Part shown: in pieces, positions 1 to 9,231 of the stretch | How the letters are laid out: the number at the start of each line of letters is the position of its first letter | Position numbering within the stretch: position 1 is the stretch's first letter | Source of the DNA: Pseudomonas fluorescens | Lineage (GTDB): Bacteria > Pseudomonadota > Gammaproteobacteria > Pseudomonadales > Pseudomonadaceae | Direction of reading: 5' to 3' | Assembly (NCBI RefSeq): GCF_000802965.1 | Contig: NZ_JSAK01000003.1 | Location: 37,936 to 101,935 of the forward strand | DNA length: 64,000 nt | The notes under the pieces: model-generated | What the model was told of the DNA's origin: nothing | Database searches by the model: none | Seen by the model: the letters and a program-made list of their open reading frames with translations, nothing else | Translations under genes and position numbers: made by a program

Positions 1-1286
1 CCAGCGGCATCTGCGTGCTGCCGAACATTTCCGATCATCGCAGTGAAATGTCCGAAGCGCTGCACATCAACGCCGGTCGCCTGTTGTGCAAATACCTGTC
101 GGAGGAGTGGGACTTCTCCTACAACTTCGCCAATGAAGACAGCAGCGAAGCCAGCGTCATGGGCCGTATCCGCCCATGGAACGCGATGATGCTGATCTCC
201 AACGACATCATGCGTTACGCCGAAGAGAGCGATGACGGCAACATCCAGAACATTGATGTCAATGCGATGGAGAAGCACGCCAACCAATACATCTCGCAGC
301 AGATCTTCAACATTCTGACAGCGCAAGCGGTCACGACTGACTACGACCAGAACTATTTCCGTCGTGCCGGCATCGACATCGGCGAAACCATTCGCCTGGA
401 TGCCAACGACCTGTTCATGAGTCTGGCCGGCCCGGTGGCGATTGCCTACGCTGAATCCGTCGTACCGGAAACCCCGCCGCCGAGCAGCGACAAGTTCAAG
501 GTGTTCGAAAAAGAGCCGCAGCGCCTGAACATCGACGACCTGTTCTTCCGCTCCATCGACCTGCCGCACTTCAACAAAGTCACTCAGGCCATCGAAGGCA
601 TCAGCCTGCTGCCGATCGAATCCAAGCGCTATCGCGCATCGCTGGAGCAGTACAAGAATTCTGGCTATGACGCGGCAGCCCTGCACGACCTGCACTTCTT
701 CAAGAACTGCTCGTCGGTGGTGTCGATCGTTTCGCTGCCGAAGGACTACAAACTGTCCTATATGGACCTGAACCGGTTGAAGACGCACCTCAACAACCTC
801 TTCCCCAACACCACGCTCAAGCGTTATGCGCTGGTGATCGGCGCCTCGGCCAACCTGTCGCTGACCACCCTGATCGCCAAGAGCCCGTGCCTGTCCGACG
901 ATTTCCTGACGCTGATCGTAGCTTTCATCAAGCGTTGCTTCGCGCGCAGCCCGTACCGTTTCGACGAGACCCTGGACAACTCGATGCTGGACTTCATCAT
1001 CAATGAAGAATTCGACGAAGACCGCATTGACGACTTGCTCAACGAATTCGAGAACCCGGCGAAGATTCTCGATACCAACTGGTACGCGATCAAACCGATG
1101 TACGAGAAGAAGTACCGCGAGCTGATCAACGACAAAGACAAGTTCGTCTCGATCAACGACATCCGCCTGTCCCGGGATTGCGTGAAGAAAGCGATCAAGT
1201 ACCTGCGTGAGATCTACCGTCATCGCATCGGCAAGACCAAGGTTATTTCGCTGAATAACCATACGGGCAAGACTTTCTCGGTCTGA
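1..1286 (+). CDS. 3' part of an uncharacterised large protein (5' end outside window)
   Basis: The reading frame is open to the left edge of the window (codons before position 15 are also coding), so the first GTG inside the window is not the real start and at least 427 residues are C-terminal sequence. It ends with TGA at 1284-1286. I do not recognise the family. The visible part is soluble-looking, with no signal peptide or membrane segment, and is rich in charged helices. It ends in a basic segment (about residues 360-420) with many Lys and Arg. A proline-rich linker (PETPPPSS) near residue 155 suggests at least two domains. It is followed by a REP pair, not by a co-directional gene. Codon use looks like that of neighbouring Pseudomonas genes, so it is a real gene and not an antisense shadow. 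Function unknown. Confidence 0.75.
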   Translation, partial: SGICVLPNISDHRSEMSEALHINAGRLLCKYLSEEWDFSYNFANEDSSEASVMGRIRPWNAMMLISNDIMRYAEESDDGNIQNIDVNAMEKHANQYISQQIFNILTAQAVTTDYDQNYFRRAGIDIGETIRLDANDLFMSLAGPVAIAYAESVVPETPPPSSDKFKVFEKEPQRLNIDDLFFRSIDLPHFNKVTQAIEGISLLPIESKRYRASLEQYKNSGYDAAALHDLHFFKNCSSVVSIVSLPKDYKLSYMDLNRLKTHLNNLFPNTTLKRYALVIGASANLSLTTLIAKSPCLSDDFLTLIVAFIKRCFARSPYRFDETLDNSMLDFIINEEFDEDRIDDLLNEFENPAKILDTNWYAIKPMYEKKYRELINDKDKFVSINDIRLSRDCVKKAIKYLREIYRHRIGKTKVISLNNHTGKTFSV

Positions 1287-1305
1287 TCCAGAACCGAGTT
1301 GCCCC

Positions 1306-1397
1306 AGTCGCTGGCAAGCCAGCTCCCACAGGTTCGTGGCGTACACATTATTCGTGAACGTTCCGGGGCATTGTGGGGCCTGGCTTGCCACCGATGA
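1306..1397. repeat. REP palindrome pair, GGGAGCTGGCTTGCCAGCGA type
   Basis: Two inverted copies of a short palindromic unit (GCTGGCAAGCCAGCTCCCACAGG on one side, a degenerate GTGGGGCCTGGCTTGCCACCGATG on the other) lie about 45 bases apart. The same unit occurs at 62528-62619. It is extragenic and near a gene end. Confidence 0.7.
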
Positions 1398-1595
1398 GGC
1401 TCTGAAATTCACTGAAGATTTCAGCCGATCCAACATCCAGAAACAATTGAGCAGCCCTCACGCAGCTCTCTCAACTGTTCCCGTTACGTTTACGTCACCG
1501 TGAGGCTGTGGCCTTTCTCTACGGCAACGTGCCATCACGCTACTCGGCTACACACTTTCCACCGACAAACCTGCGCACCAATTAGGTGCTACCAA
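1398..1595. other. Intergenic sequence with no recognised gene
   Basis: Together with the preceding REP this makes a 309-base gap between the first gene and the convergent DUF2288 gene. I see no convincing hairpin with a T tract, tRNA or small ORF. A forward ORF that begins inside it is mainly the antisense of DUF2288. Confidence 0.5.
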
Positions 1596-1901
1596 TCAAG
1601 CTTGCGCTCTTTCCTGGATCATAATCCACGGCGAAACCACCACCGCCCACAACTCTGGATCGCGTTCGAAGAGATCCAGCGCCCGCGTTTCAGAGAGCTT
1701 GGCGACTGTGTCGGCGGCCAGCCAGGCGGCCACTTTCTCGCTGTCATCCGTGGCTATGGCTTCAGCCGCAGCGATCAAATCCAGACCAGGATCGACCCAC
1801 AATAGGGCACCCTTGGCAAAGAACGGCTCCAGCTCTTTCCAGGTAATAGATGCGGTTTCACCAAGCAGCTTGGCATAGAGGGTGCTAGGTTCTTGATTCA
1901 T
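1596..1901 (-). CDS. DUF2288 family protein
   Basis: This 101-residue acidic soluble protein has the sequence style of the DUF2288 family, which is found beside braC in Pseudomonas. Recognisable pieces are the N-terminal YAKLLGETA segment, WKELEPFFAKG, and the C-terminal DPELWAVVVSPWIMIQE. There is no signal peptide or membrane segment and no catalytic motif that I know. The ATG at 1901 has an AGGA-type ribosome site just upstream on the minus strand. It is divergent from braC across a 349-base gap. Molecular function is unknown; the assignment rests on remembered family features. Confidence 0.75.
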   Translation of the reverse strand: MNQEPSTLYAKLLGETASITWKELEPFFAKGALLWVDPGLDLIAAAEAIATDDSEKVAAWLAADTVAKLSETRALDLFERDPELWAVVVSPWIMIQERAQA

Positions 1902-2250
1902 GGGTCCTGTCCGAAAAGAAATCGACGCAATGATAACGTTGGTGGTCTGGCAGAAAAACCCGGATGCAATTTGTATAACTGAACGAAAAGAGCAGGAAAG
2001 CCAAGGAATGCACGGAATCTGGCTATAAGCCCGTCAAAGCCCCGCCGCAATTCTGTCTTTTTCATTCAAAAACGCGACACCCCCAAGTTTTGCCCCCCGG
2101 CGCCAGCTTCCCAGGCTGACAATCGGCGCTCTACACTGTACCGGTACAGTTGCCGAGGGGCTTTTCCGGGGATGTCGTCGATATCTGACCCGGTTCTGCC
2201 GCCCTGAGGCGCCAGGACTATAAAAACTACAACAGTAAGAGTGGAGCACT
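1902..2250. other. Divergent control region between DUF2288 and braC
   Basis: This 349-base gap contains the start regions of two divergent genes. It holds a perfect 16-base palindrome at 2135-2150 (listed separately), a TATAAA-like element at 2219-2224 and the braC ribosome site (GTGGAG, 2241-2246). I find no small gene in it. A minus-strand frame running through it is a shadow. Confidence 0.5.
2135..2150. promoter_or_regulatory. Perfect palindrome, candidate operator upstream of braC
   Basis: ACTGTACCGGTACAGT reads the same on both strands. It lies about 100 bases before the braC start codon in the DUF2288-braC divergent region. There is no T tract, so it is not a terminator. Its form (7-base arms around a CG centre) fits a dimeric regulator such as a TetR- or GntR-type protein. 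Which regulator binds is not known. Confidence 0.4.
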
Positions 2251-3378
2251 ATGACTAAGGCTACTAAGCAGATTTCCAAACTGTTTGCCGCTATGGTTCT
2301 GGCCGGGGTTGCCAGCCATTCGTTCGCAGCTGACACCATCAAGATCGGCATCGCCGGCCCTAAAACCGGTCCTGTAGCCCAATACGGCGACATGCAGTTC
2401 AGCGGCGCCAAAATGGCCATTGAACAGATCAACGCCAAAGGCGGCGTAGACGGCAAGAAGCTCGAAGCCGTTGAATACGATGACGCCTGTGATCCAAAAC
2501 AAGCGGTAGCGGTCGCGAACAAAGTCGTCAACGACGGCGTCAAGTTCGTCGTTGGCCACCTGTGCTCCAGCTCCACCCAACCGGCTTCGGACATCTACGA
2601 AGACGAAGGCGTGATCATGATCACCCCGGCTGCCACCAGCCCGGACATCACCGCCCGTGGTTACAAAATGGTGTTCCGCACCATCGGTCTGGACAGCGCC
2701 CAGGGCCCTGCCGCCGGTAACTACATTGCCGACTTCGTAAAACCGAAAATCGTTGCTGTCCTGCACGACAAACAGCAATACGGTGAAGGCATCGCCACCG
2801 CCGTGAAACAGACTCTCGAGAAGAAAGGCGTCAAGGTTGCCGTGTTCGAAGGCATCAACGCCGGAGACAAAGACTTCTCGTCGATGATCTCCAAACTCAA
2901 GCAAGCCAACGTCGACTTCGTCTACTACGGCGGCTACCACCCGGAGCTGGGTCTGATCCTGCGTCAATCCCAGGAAAAAGGCCTGAAAGCCAAGTTCATG
3001 GGTCCGGAAGGCGTGGGTAACGACTCCATTTCGCAGATCGCCAAAGACGCTTCCGAAGGCCTGCTGGTGACCCTGCCGAAGTCCTTCGACCAGGATCCGG
3101 CCAACGTTGCCCTGGCTGATGCGTTCAAAGCCAAGAAAGAAGATCCAAGCGGTCCGTTCGTGTTCCCGGCTTACTCGGCTGTGACCGTGATCGCCGACGG
3201 CATCAAGGCTGCCAAGTCCGAAGACACTGCCAAAGTGGCTGCAGAAATCCACAAAGGCACCTTCAAGACCCCTACCGGCGACCTGAGCTTCGACGACAAG
3301 GGCGACCTGAAAGACTTCAAATTTGTGGTTTACGAGTGGCACTTCGGCAAACCAAAAACTGAAGCCAAGCCTCAGTAA
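2251..3378 (+). CDS. braC: Branched-chain amino acid ABC transporter, periplasmic binding protein
   Basis: This 375-residue protein is the periplasmic receptor for leucine, isoleucine, valine and related amino acids, delivering them to the BraDE permease. A Sec signal peptide (about residues 1-26, ending SHSFA) precedes the mature start ADTIKIGIAGP, which is the standard LivJ/LivK/BraC opening. The two cysteines in the DDACDPKQ and GHLCSSS segments (about residues 89 and 114) match the conserved disulfide of the family. The length is normal. The ATG at 2251 has a GTGGAG ribosome site five bases upstream. It is the first gene of braCDEFG. A strong terminator-like hairpin follows it, so the binding protein is probably made in excess over the membrane parts. 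Similarity to P. aeruginosa BraC is high along the whole length. Confidence 0.95.
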   Translation: MTKATKQISKLFAAMVLAGVASHSFAADTIKIGIAGPKTGPVAQYGDMQFSGAKMAIEQINAKGGVDGKKLEAVEYDDACDPKQAVAVANKVVNDGVKFVVGHLCSSSTQPASDIYEDEGVIMITPAATSPDITARGYKMVFRTIGLDSAQGPAAGNYIADFVKPKIVAVLHDKQQYGEGIATAVKQTLEKKGVKVAVFEGINAGDKDFSSMISKLKQANVDFVYYGGYHPELGLILRQSQEKGLKAKFMGPEGVGNDSISQIAKDASEGLLVTLPKSFDQDPANVALADAFKAKKEDPSGPFVFPAYSAVTVIADGIKAAKSEDTAKVAAEIHKGTFKTPTGDLSFDDKGDLKDFKFVVYEWHFGKPKTEAKPQ

Positions 3379-3402
3379 GGCTTTGCCTGACTGACTGCCA
3401 AT

Positions 3403-3433
3403 AAAGCCCACGGCGTGCCGTGGGCTTTGTTTT
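3403..3433 (+). terminator. Hairpin after braC (likely attenuator before braD)
   Basis: AAAGCCCACGGC and GCCGTGGGCTTT form a perfect 12-base stem with a 2-base gap, followed by a T-rich run. It lies between braC and braD, where partial termination would lower permease expression relative to the binding protein. Confidence 0.8.
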
Positions 3434-3610
3434 ACGAACGTATTGGGCCGCGCTGGCGTGATCCGCTAGTCTCCCCACCTGAAAATCTCAAAACCGTCAT
3501 CAGCGGTTCGCTGGCAAACCTCGAATTCGAAGTGGATGCAGATCCACGGGGCTCGAGCGGGAAAATGACTCCACCAGTGAAATGCGTATCAGGTTTTTAG
3601 GAGCGCTGTA

Positions 3611-4534
3611 ATGCCTGACATCTATCACTTCTTCCAACAGCTGGTTAATGGTCTGACCATTGGCAGCACGTATGCCCTGATCGCCATCGGCTATACGATG
3701 GTTTACGGCATCATTGGAATGATCAACTTCGCCCACGGCGAGGTGTACATGATCGGCTCCTACGTGGCGTTCATCGCCATCGCCGGGCTGGCCATGCTGG
3801 GACTCGACAGTGTTCCATTGTTGATGACCGCCGCTTTCCTCGCGACCATCGTCGTGACCAGTGCCTACGGCTACAGCATCGAACGGATCGCCTACCGCCC
3901 CCTGCGCGGCAGCAACCGTCTGATTCCGCTGATCTCCGCCATCGGCATGTCGATCTTCCTGCAGAACACGGTTCTGCTGGCGCAAGACTCCAAGGACAAA
4001 TCCATCCCCAACCTGATTCCGGGCAACATTGCATTCGGGCCAGGTGGCGCACAAGAAGTGCTGATTTCCTACATGCAAATCGTGGTGTTCGTGGTGACCC
4101 TGGTCGCCATGCTCGGTCTGACGCTGTTCATCTCCCGCTCTCGCCTGGGTCGCGCCTGCCGCGCCTGCGCCGAAGACATCAAGATGGCCAACCTGCTGGG
4201 TATCAACACCAACAACATCATCGCCCTGACCTTCGTCATCGGTGCCGCCCTGGCGGCCATCGCCGCTGTGCTGCTGAGCATGCAATACGGCGTTATCAAC
4301 CCGAACGCCGGTTTCCTCGTCGGCCTCAAGGCCTTCACCGCAGCGGTACTGGGCGGTATCGGCAGTATTCCGGGCGCCATGCTTGGCGGTCTGGTGCTGG
4401 GCGTAGCTGAAGCCTTCGGTGCCGATATCTTCGGCGACCAGTACAAGGACGTCGTGGCTTTCGGTCTCTTGGTTTTGGTGTTGTTGTTCCGGCCAACCGG
4501 CCTGCTGGGCCGCCCGGAGGTTGAGAAAGTATGA
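3611..4534 (+). CDS. braD: Branched-chain amino acid ABC transporter, permease (LivH type)
   Basis: This 307-residue inner-membrane protein has about eight hydrophobic segments and is the LivH/BraD half of the permease. The N-terminal stretch [21 protein letters not shown] and the MINFAHGE motif (about residues 37-44) are hallmarks of the family. The C-terminal FRPTGLLG motif is also typical. A ribosome site (AGGAG, about 3600-3604) precedes the ATG. The gene starts about 230 bases after braC, past the hairpin, and its end overlaps braE by four bases (ATGA), so translation of the two is probably coupled. It pairs with BraE to form the channel that BraF and BraG power. Confidence 0.95.
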   Translation: MPDIYHFFQQLVNGLTIGSTYALIAIGYTMVYGIIGMINFAHGEVYMIGSYVAFIAIAGLAMLGLDSVPLLMTAAFLATIVVTSAYGYSIERIAYRPLRGSNRLIPLISAIGMSIFLQNTVLLAQDSKDKSIPNLIPGNIAFGPGGAQEVLISYMQIVVFVVTLVAMLGLTLFISRSRLGRACRACAEDIKMANLLGINTNNIIALTFVIGAALAAIAAVLLSMQYGVINPNAGFLVGLKAFTAAVLGGIGSIPGAMLGGLVLGVAEAFGADIFGDQYKDVVAFGLLVLVLLFRPTGLLGRPEVEKV

Positions 4535-5787
4535 CTAGGAATCTTAAACAGGCGCTGTTCAGTGCCTTGCTGGTGTGGGCAGTTGCCTACCCGGTGCTCG
4601 GTCTGAAGCTGACCATCGTCGGCATCAACCTCGAAGTCCACGGCACCAGCACCGCCACGTTGATCACCATCGCCGTCTGCTCGGTACTGATGTTCCTGCG
4701 CGTGCTGTTCGACCAGCAAATCAGTTCAGCCTGGCGCTCGTCGCCAGGCATGCCGCTGATTCCGGCCAAGGCCAGTAATTTCCTGACCCTGCCGACTACT
4801 CAGCGCTGGTTCATCATTGCCCTGATCGCCGGTGCGCTGGTCTGGCCGTTCTTCGGTTCTCGCGGCGCGGTGGACATCGCGACGCTGGTGCTGATCTACG
4901 TGATGCTCGGCCTCGGCCTGAACATCGTGGTCGGCCTGGCCGGCCTGCTCGACCTCGGCTACGTCGGTTTCTACGCCGTCGGCGCCTACAGCTATGCGCT
5001 GCTGTCGCACTACTTCGGTCTGAGCTTCTGGATCTGCCTGCCGATCGCCGGCCTGATGGCAGCCACCTTCGGCTTCCTGCTCGGCTTCCCGGTGCTGCGT
5101 CTGCGCGGTGACTACCTGGCGATCGTGACCCTGGGCTTCGGTGAAATCATCCGTCTGTTCCTGCGCAACCTGACCGGCCTCACTGGCGGCCCGAACGGTA
5201 TCAGCAACATCGAGAAGCCAACGTTCTTCGGCTTGACCTTCGAACGCAAGGCCGCGGAAGGGATGCAAACCTTCCACGAGTATTTCGGCCTGGAATACAA
5301 CTCGATCAACAAGGTGATTTTCCTCTACCTGGTGGCATTGCTCCTGGCACTGGCGGCGCTGTTTGTGATCAACCGCCTGCTGCGCATGCCGTTGGGCCGG
5401 GCCTGGGAAGCCTTGCGTGAAGACGAGATCGCCTGCCGCGCCCTCGGCCTGAACCCGACCATCATCAAACTCTCGGCTTTCACCCTGGGTGCCAGCTTCG
5501 CCGGTTTCGCCGGTAGCTTCTTCGCCGCCCGACAAGGCCTGATCACTCCCGAGTCTTTCACCTTTATCGAATCGGCGATCATCCTCGCCATCGTCGTACT
5601 GGGTGGCATGGGCTCGCAACTGGGCGTGATCCTCGCGGCCGTGGTGATGATTCTGCTGCCGGAAATGATGCGTGAGTTCAGTGAGTACCGCATGTTGATG
5701 TTCGGTGCCTTGATGGTACTGATGATGATCTGGCGCCCTCAGGGTCTGCTGCCCATGCAACGTCCTCACATGGAGCTGCGCAAATGA
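4531..5787 (+). CDS. braE: Branched-chain amino acid ABC transporter, permease (LivM type)
   Basis: This 418-residue polytopic membrane protein is the LivM/BraE half of the permease. It is longer than BraD because of an N-terminal extension (about residues 1-110) with extra hydrophobic segments, as in other gamma-proteobacterial LivM proteins. The core shows [17 protein letters not shown] (about residues 130-146) and [16 protein letters not shown], both standard for LivM, and ends with RPQGLLP. It overlaps braD by four bases and braF by four bases, so it sits in a tightly coupled operon. No sequence defect is seen. Confidence 0.95.
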   Translation: MTRNLKQALFSALLVWAVAYPVLGLKLTIVGINLEVHGTSTATLITIAVCSVLMFLRVLFDQQISSAWRSSPGMPLIPAKASNFLTLPTTQRWFIIALIAGALVWPFFGSRGAVDIATLVLIYVMLGLGLNIVVGLAGLLDLGYVGFYAVGAYSYALLSHYFGLSFWICLPIAGLMAATFGFLLGFPVLRLRGDYLAIVTLGFGEIIRLFLRNLTGLTGGPNGISNIEKPTFFGLTFERKAAEGMQTFHEYFGLEYNSINKVIFLYLVALLLALAALFVINRLLRMPLGRAWEALREDEIACRALGLNPTIIKLSAFTLGASFAGFAGSFFAARQGLITPESFTFIESAIILAIVVLGGMGSQLGVILAAVVMILLPEMMREFSEYRMLMFGALMVLMMIWRPQGLLPMQRPHMELRK

Positions 5788-6551
5788 GCCGCGAGATCCT
5801 TAAAGTAGAAAACCTGAGCATGCGCTTCGGCGGCTTGCTGGCGGTCAACGGCGTAGCCTTGAGCGTGAAAGAGAAGCAGGTTGTGGCGCTGATCGGCCCT
5901 AACGGCGCCGGCAAGACCACCGTGTTCAACTGCCTGACCGGTTTCTATAAGCCGAGTGGCGGTAGCATCCTGCTGGACGGCGAGCCGATCGAAGGCCTGC
6001 CGGGCCACAAGATCGCCCTCAAAGGCGTGGTGCGTACCTTCCAGAACGTGCGGTTGTTCAAAGACATGACCGCGGTCGAGAACCTCTTGATCGCCCAGCA
6101 CCGCCACCTGAACACCAACTTCCTGGCCGGCCTGTTCAAGACTCCGGGCTTCCGCAAAAGCGAACGCGAGGCCATGGACTTCGCCGAGTACTGGCTGGAA
6201 AAGGTCAACCTGAAAGAGTTCGCCAACCGTCCGGCCGGCACCCTGGCCTACGGTCAGCAACGTCGCCTGGAAATCGCCCGTTGCATGATGACCCGCCCGC
6301 GGATCCTCATGCTCGACGAACCGGCCGCCGGCCTGAACCCGAAGGAAACCGAGGACCTGAAAGCGCTGATCAGCGTGTTGCGTGAAGAGCACAACGTTAC
6401 TGTGTTGTTGATCGAACACGACATGAAACTGGTCATGAGCATTTCCGACCACATCGTCGTGATCAACCAGGGCACCCCTCTGGCCGACGGTACGCCGGAA
6501 CAGATCCGCGACAATCCTGAAGTGATCAAAGCCTACCTGGGGGAAGCGTAA
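5784..6551 (+). CDS. braF: Branched-chain amino acid ABC transporter, ATPase (LivG type)
   Basis: This 255-residue cytoplasmic ATPase is the LivG/BraF subunit. Walker A is GPNGAGKTT (residues 38-46). The signature region reads [14 protein letters not shown], a known variant of LSGGQ in this subfamily, and Walker B is [12 protein letters not shown]. The switch His is in [12 protein letters not shown]. The start codon overlaps the stop of braE, and the stop codon is directly followed by the braG ATG, so translation is likely coupled. It works as a heterodimer with BraG on the BraDE permease. Confidence 0.95.
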   Translation: MSREILKVENLSMRFGGLLAVNGVALSVKEKQVVALIGPNGAGKTTVFNCLTGFYKPSGGSILLDGEPIEGLPGHKIALKGVVRTFQNVRLFKDMTAVENLLIAQHRHLNTNFLAGLFKTPGFRKSEREAMDFAEYWLEKVNLKEFANRPAGTLAYGQQRRLEIARCMMTRPRILMLDEPAAGLNPKETEDLKALISVLREEHNVTVLLIEHDMKLVMSISDHIVVINQGTPLADGTPEQIRDNPEVIKAYLGEA

Positions 6552-7253
6552 ATGCTGCAGTTCGAAAACGTTTCCACCTTCTACGGCAAGATCCAGGCCC
6601 TGCACAGCGTCAACGTCGAAGTCCGCCAGGGCGAAATCGTGACGCTGATCGGCGCCAACGGTGCCGGCAAGTCCACGCTGCTGATGACCCTGTGCGGTTC
6701 GCCGCGCGCCCACAGCGGCAGCATCCGCTACATGGGTGAGGAGCTGGTTGGCCAGGACTCCTCGCAGATCATGCGAAAAAGCATCGCGGTGGTGCCGGAA
6801 GGTCGTCGGGTGTTTTCCCGTCTGACCGTGGAAGAGAACCTGTCCATGGGCGGATTCTTCACGGCGAAGGGCGATTACCAGGAACAAATGGACAAGGTCC
6901 TCGGACTTTTCCCACGCCTGAAAGAACGCTTCAGCCAACGCGGCGGCACCATGTCCGGCGGCGAACAGCAAATGCTCGCCATCGGCCGTGCGCTGATGAG
7001 CAAACCCAAGTTGCTGCTGCTCGACGAGCCGTCGCTGGGCCTGGCACCGATCATCATCCAGCAGATCTTCGACATCATCGAACAGCTGCGCAAGGACGGT
7101 GTGACGGTGTTCCTGGTGGAGCAGAACGCCAACCAGGCGCTGAAAATCGCTGACCGGGCCTACGTTCTCGAGAACGGTCGGGTAGTGATGCAAGGCACGG
7201 GTGAAGCCCTGCTGACCGACCCGAAAGTGCGCGAGGCGTACCTCGGCGGCTAA
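6552..7253 (+). CDS. braG: Branched-chain amino acid ABC transporter, ATPase (LivF type)
   Basis: This 233-residue cytoplasmic ATPase is the LivF/BraG subunit. It shows Walker A GANGAGKST (about residues 35-43), the signature MSGGEQQMLAIGRAL, Walker B LLLLDEPSLGLAP and the LVEQN switch region in which Gln-Asn follows Glu, as is normal for LivF. The ATG comes immediately after the braF stop codon. It is the last gene of the operon and is followed by a clear terminator. Length and motifs are normal. Confidence 0.95.
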   Translation: MLQFENVSTFYGKIQALHSVNVEVRQGEIVTLIGANGAGKSTLLMTLCGSPRAHSGSIRYMGEELVGQDSSQIMRKSIAVVPEGRRVFSRLTVEENLSMGGFFTAKGDYQEQMDKVLGLFPRLKERFSQRGGTMSGGEQQMLAIGRALMSKPKLLLLDEPSLGLAPIIIQQIFDIIEQLRKDGVTVFLVEQNANQALKIADRAYVLENGRVVMQGTGEALLTDPKVREAYLGG

Positions 7254-7270
7254 GCCTTTGCGGCAAACAA

Positions 7271-7296
7271 AAAACGGCCTTCGGGCCGTTTTTTTA
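7271..7296 (+). terminator. Rho-independent terminator of braCDEFG
   Basis: AAAACGGCC, a TTCG loop and GGCCGTTTT form a strong hairpin followed by a T run. It lies 18 bases after the braG stop codon. Confidence 0.9.
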
Positions 7297-7328
7297 TGCA
7301 TGCCAGAAACGGCAATGAAACCTCCCTT

Positions 7329-7418
7329 GTAGGAGCCGGCTTGCTGGCGATGGCGGTGTATCAGCCAACATCCTTTTGAATGTAACACCGTGATCGCCAG
7401 CAAGCCGGCTCCTACAAG
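7329..7418. repeat. REP palindrome pair, GGAGCCGGCTTGCTGGCGAT type
   Basis: Two inverted copies of GTAGGAGCCGGCTTGCTGGC are separated by about 40 bases and can fold into a long cruciform. The same unit occurs at 9085-9155 and at the right edge of the window. It lies between the braG terminator and the LysR gene end. Confidence 0.9.
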
Positions 7419-7458
7419 GGTGTGTGATCGTTCCCACGCATACAGTGGGAGCTATCGC

Positions 7459-8367
7459 TCAGAGACGATCCAGCGCCTCCCCACTGCGCTTGAACCAGCC
7501 AATCAGATAATCCGCCAACACCTGCGTGCGCTTGGGCAAACCGCCCTGATACGGATGGACCAGGTACATCGGCATGCTCCGTGTCTGATAGTCACGCAGG
7601 AGCCAGCGCAAACGTCCGTCAGCCAATTCTGTCGGTAACAAATAGGACGGCAAGCGGGCAATGCCGGCGCCAGCCAATGCGGCTTTTTTCAGCAGGCTGT
7701 AATGGTTACTGGCAAACGGTCCCGAAACTCGCACCCGCAACAATTCGTGCTGCTGGTGATACAGCCATTCTTCGCGACCGCTGTAATGGCTGTTAAGCAG
7801 ACAGCGATGTTCAGCCAACGCCTGTGGCGTCAACGGCTCACCGTACTGTTCGAGATAGGCCGGGCTGGCGCAGGTCATTTCGTGCCACGCCAGCAATGGC
7901 CGCGCAACCAGGCGTTCGTCATTGGCCACGTCGGAGCGAACCGCCAGGTCAAAACCGTCACGGGACAAATCGCGATAATTATTGCTGAGGTCCAGTTCGA
8001 TCTGCACTTCGGGGTATTGGCTCGAAAACTCCAGCAACAAACCATCGAAGAAGGTTTCCCCCAGCGAAACCGGAACCGTCATACGCACCGGGCCAGCCAT
8101 GTCATCCTTCAATCGCGCCAGCGCCTGACGCGCCCTTTCGACCTGAACGACCAGGGCCTGCGCCTGTGGCAACAAAGCAGCGCCCGCTGCCGTCAGGCTC
8201 AAACGCCGCGTGGTGCGTTGCAGAAGCACCACAGAAAACTGCGCTTCGAGCAGGCTGATGCGCTTGGACAATTGCCCCTTGCTGCAACCCAGTTGTTGCG
8301 CCGCCAGGGTAAAACTCCCCGCCTCCACCAACACCGCGAACGCCGCCAGATCATCCATTTCGCTCAT
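7459..8367 (-). CDS. LysR-family transcriptional regulator
   Basis: This regulator of about 302 residues has an N-terminal winged-helix domain (LAAFAVLVEAGSFTLAAQQLG, then SKGQLSKRISLLE) and a C-terminal substrate-binding domain beginning near residue 90 (GPVRMTVPVSLGE). I chose the ATG at 8367 because the domain begins a few residues later and a GGAAA-type ribosome site lies upstream; the open frame runs further but gives an atypical 21-residue extension. It is divergent from the short-chain dehydrogenase at 8473 with a gap of about 105 bases. That arrangement suggests it controls that gene, as is common for LysR regulators. The effector is unknown. Confidence 0.88.
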   Translation of the reverse strand: MSEMDDLAAFAVLVEAGSFTLAAQQLGCSKGQLSKRISLLEAQFSVVLLQRTTRRLSLTAAGAALLPQAQALVVQVERARQALARLKDDMAGPVRMTVPVSLGETFFDGLLLEFSSQYPEVQIELDLSNNYRDLSRDGFDLAVRSDVANDERLVARPLLAWHEMTCASPAYLEQYGEPLTPQALAEHRCLLNSHYSGREEWLYHQQHELLRVRVSGPFASNHYSLLKKAALAGAGIARLPSYLLPTELADGRLRWLLRDYQTRSMPMYLVHPYQGGLPKRTQVLADYLIGWFKRSGEALDRL

Positions 8368-8472
8368 GGATTGTTTCCATTTGAAAACCAAAGGTTGCCT
8401 ATTAGCGCGCTTATCGACGGAAAAAACCACTCTAAACTGAAGCCACTTTCAACCCAATGGAGTAACGGCAGC

Positions 8473-9072
8473 ATGAAAATTCTTTTGATTGGCGCAGGCG
8501 GCACCATCGGTTCGGCGGTCGACAAGGAGCTTTCCCAGCGCCACGAAATCATCCGCATCAGCCGCAACAGCGGTGATTTTCAGGTGGACATCAGCGACAG
8601 CGCCTCGATTCGCAAACTGTTCGAGCAGACCGGTAAATTCGATGCGCTGATCTGCGCCGCTGGCAACGTAACCTTCGCACCGTTGGCGGAAATGACTGAC
8701 GAAAGTTTCACCCTGGGTCTGAAGGACAAACTGATGGGCCAGGTCAATCTGCTGCTGATCGGCCGCGAATTCGCCAACGATGGTGCATCGTTCACCTTCA
8801 CCACCGGCGTGCTCAGCCACGACCCGATCCGCAGCGGCGCCTCGGCAGCGCTGGTCAATGGGGCGCTGGACAGCTTCGTCCGCGCTGCCGCCATCGAACT
8901 GCCACGCGGCCTGCGGGTGAATTCGATCAGCCCGAACGTGCTGGTCGAAGCCATGGGCAAATACGCGCCGTACTTCCGCGGCTTTAAACCGGTTCCTGCG
9001 GCGGATGTGGCATTGGCCTACGCCAAAAGTGTCGAAGGCTTGCAGACCGGCCAGACATTCCACGTCGGTTAA
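8473..9072 (+). CDS. Atypical short-chain dehydrogenase/reductase (no YxxxK)
   Basis: This 199-residue protein has the Rossmann fold of short-chain dehydrogenases: a GAGGTIGS dinucleotide motif (residues 7-14), an acidic or polar segment near residue 39 and CAAGN (residues 61-65, the NAG equivalent). Ser115 is where the catalytic Ser is expected. The catalytic Tyr and Lys are missing: in the place of YxxxK it reads A125-A-L-V-N129. This fits the small subgroup of SDRs with altered active sites (Lin1944-like). The upstream open frame overlaps the LysR gene and is not real; the ATG at 8473 gives the domain its normal start. It is divergent from the LysR regulator. A reductase role is uncertain. 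Confidence 0.85.
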   Translation: MKILLIGAGGTIGSAVDKELSQRHEIIRISRNSGDFQVDISDSASIRKLFEQTGKFDALICAAGNVTFAPLAEMTDESFTLGLKDKLMGQVNLLLIGREFANDGASFTFTTGVLSHDPIRSGASAALVNGALDSFVRAAAIELPRGLRVNSISPNVLVEAMGKYAPYFRGFKPVPAADVALAYAKSVEGLQTGQTFHVG

Positions 9073-9084
9073 ACCACCACTAAC

Positions 9085-9155
9085 CCGTAGGAACCGGCTT
9101 GCTGGCGATGGCGCCCTCCAGATCGCTATCGCCAGCAAGCCGGCTCCTACGGGTT
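9085..9155. repeat. REP palindrome pair, GGAGCCGGCTTGCTGGCGAT type
   Basis: Inverted copies of GTAGGAACCGGCTTGCTGGC and its complement are separated by about 20 bases. It starts 12 bases after the dehydrogenase stop codon and might act as its 3' end hairpin. Confidence 0.85.
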
Positions 9156-9231
9156 AATCGACAACCATCACTGGGGTTGTGATGAACGTTCAGGCTGAGT
9201 AACGTGGCGGCACTTGTCAGGAGACCCCAAG

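Noticed and set aside
2227..3411. 394-codon minus-strand open frame opposite braC
   Set aside because: BraC is certain; long antisense frames are common in high-GC genes.
5766..7403. 545-codon minus-strand open frame opposite braF and braG
   Set aside because: It covers two well-supported ABC ATPase genes in reverse and has the Gln/His/Val bias of an antisense shadow.
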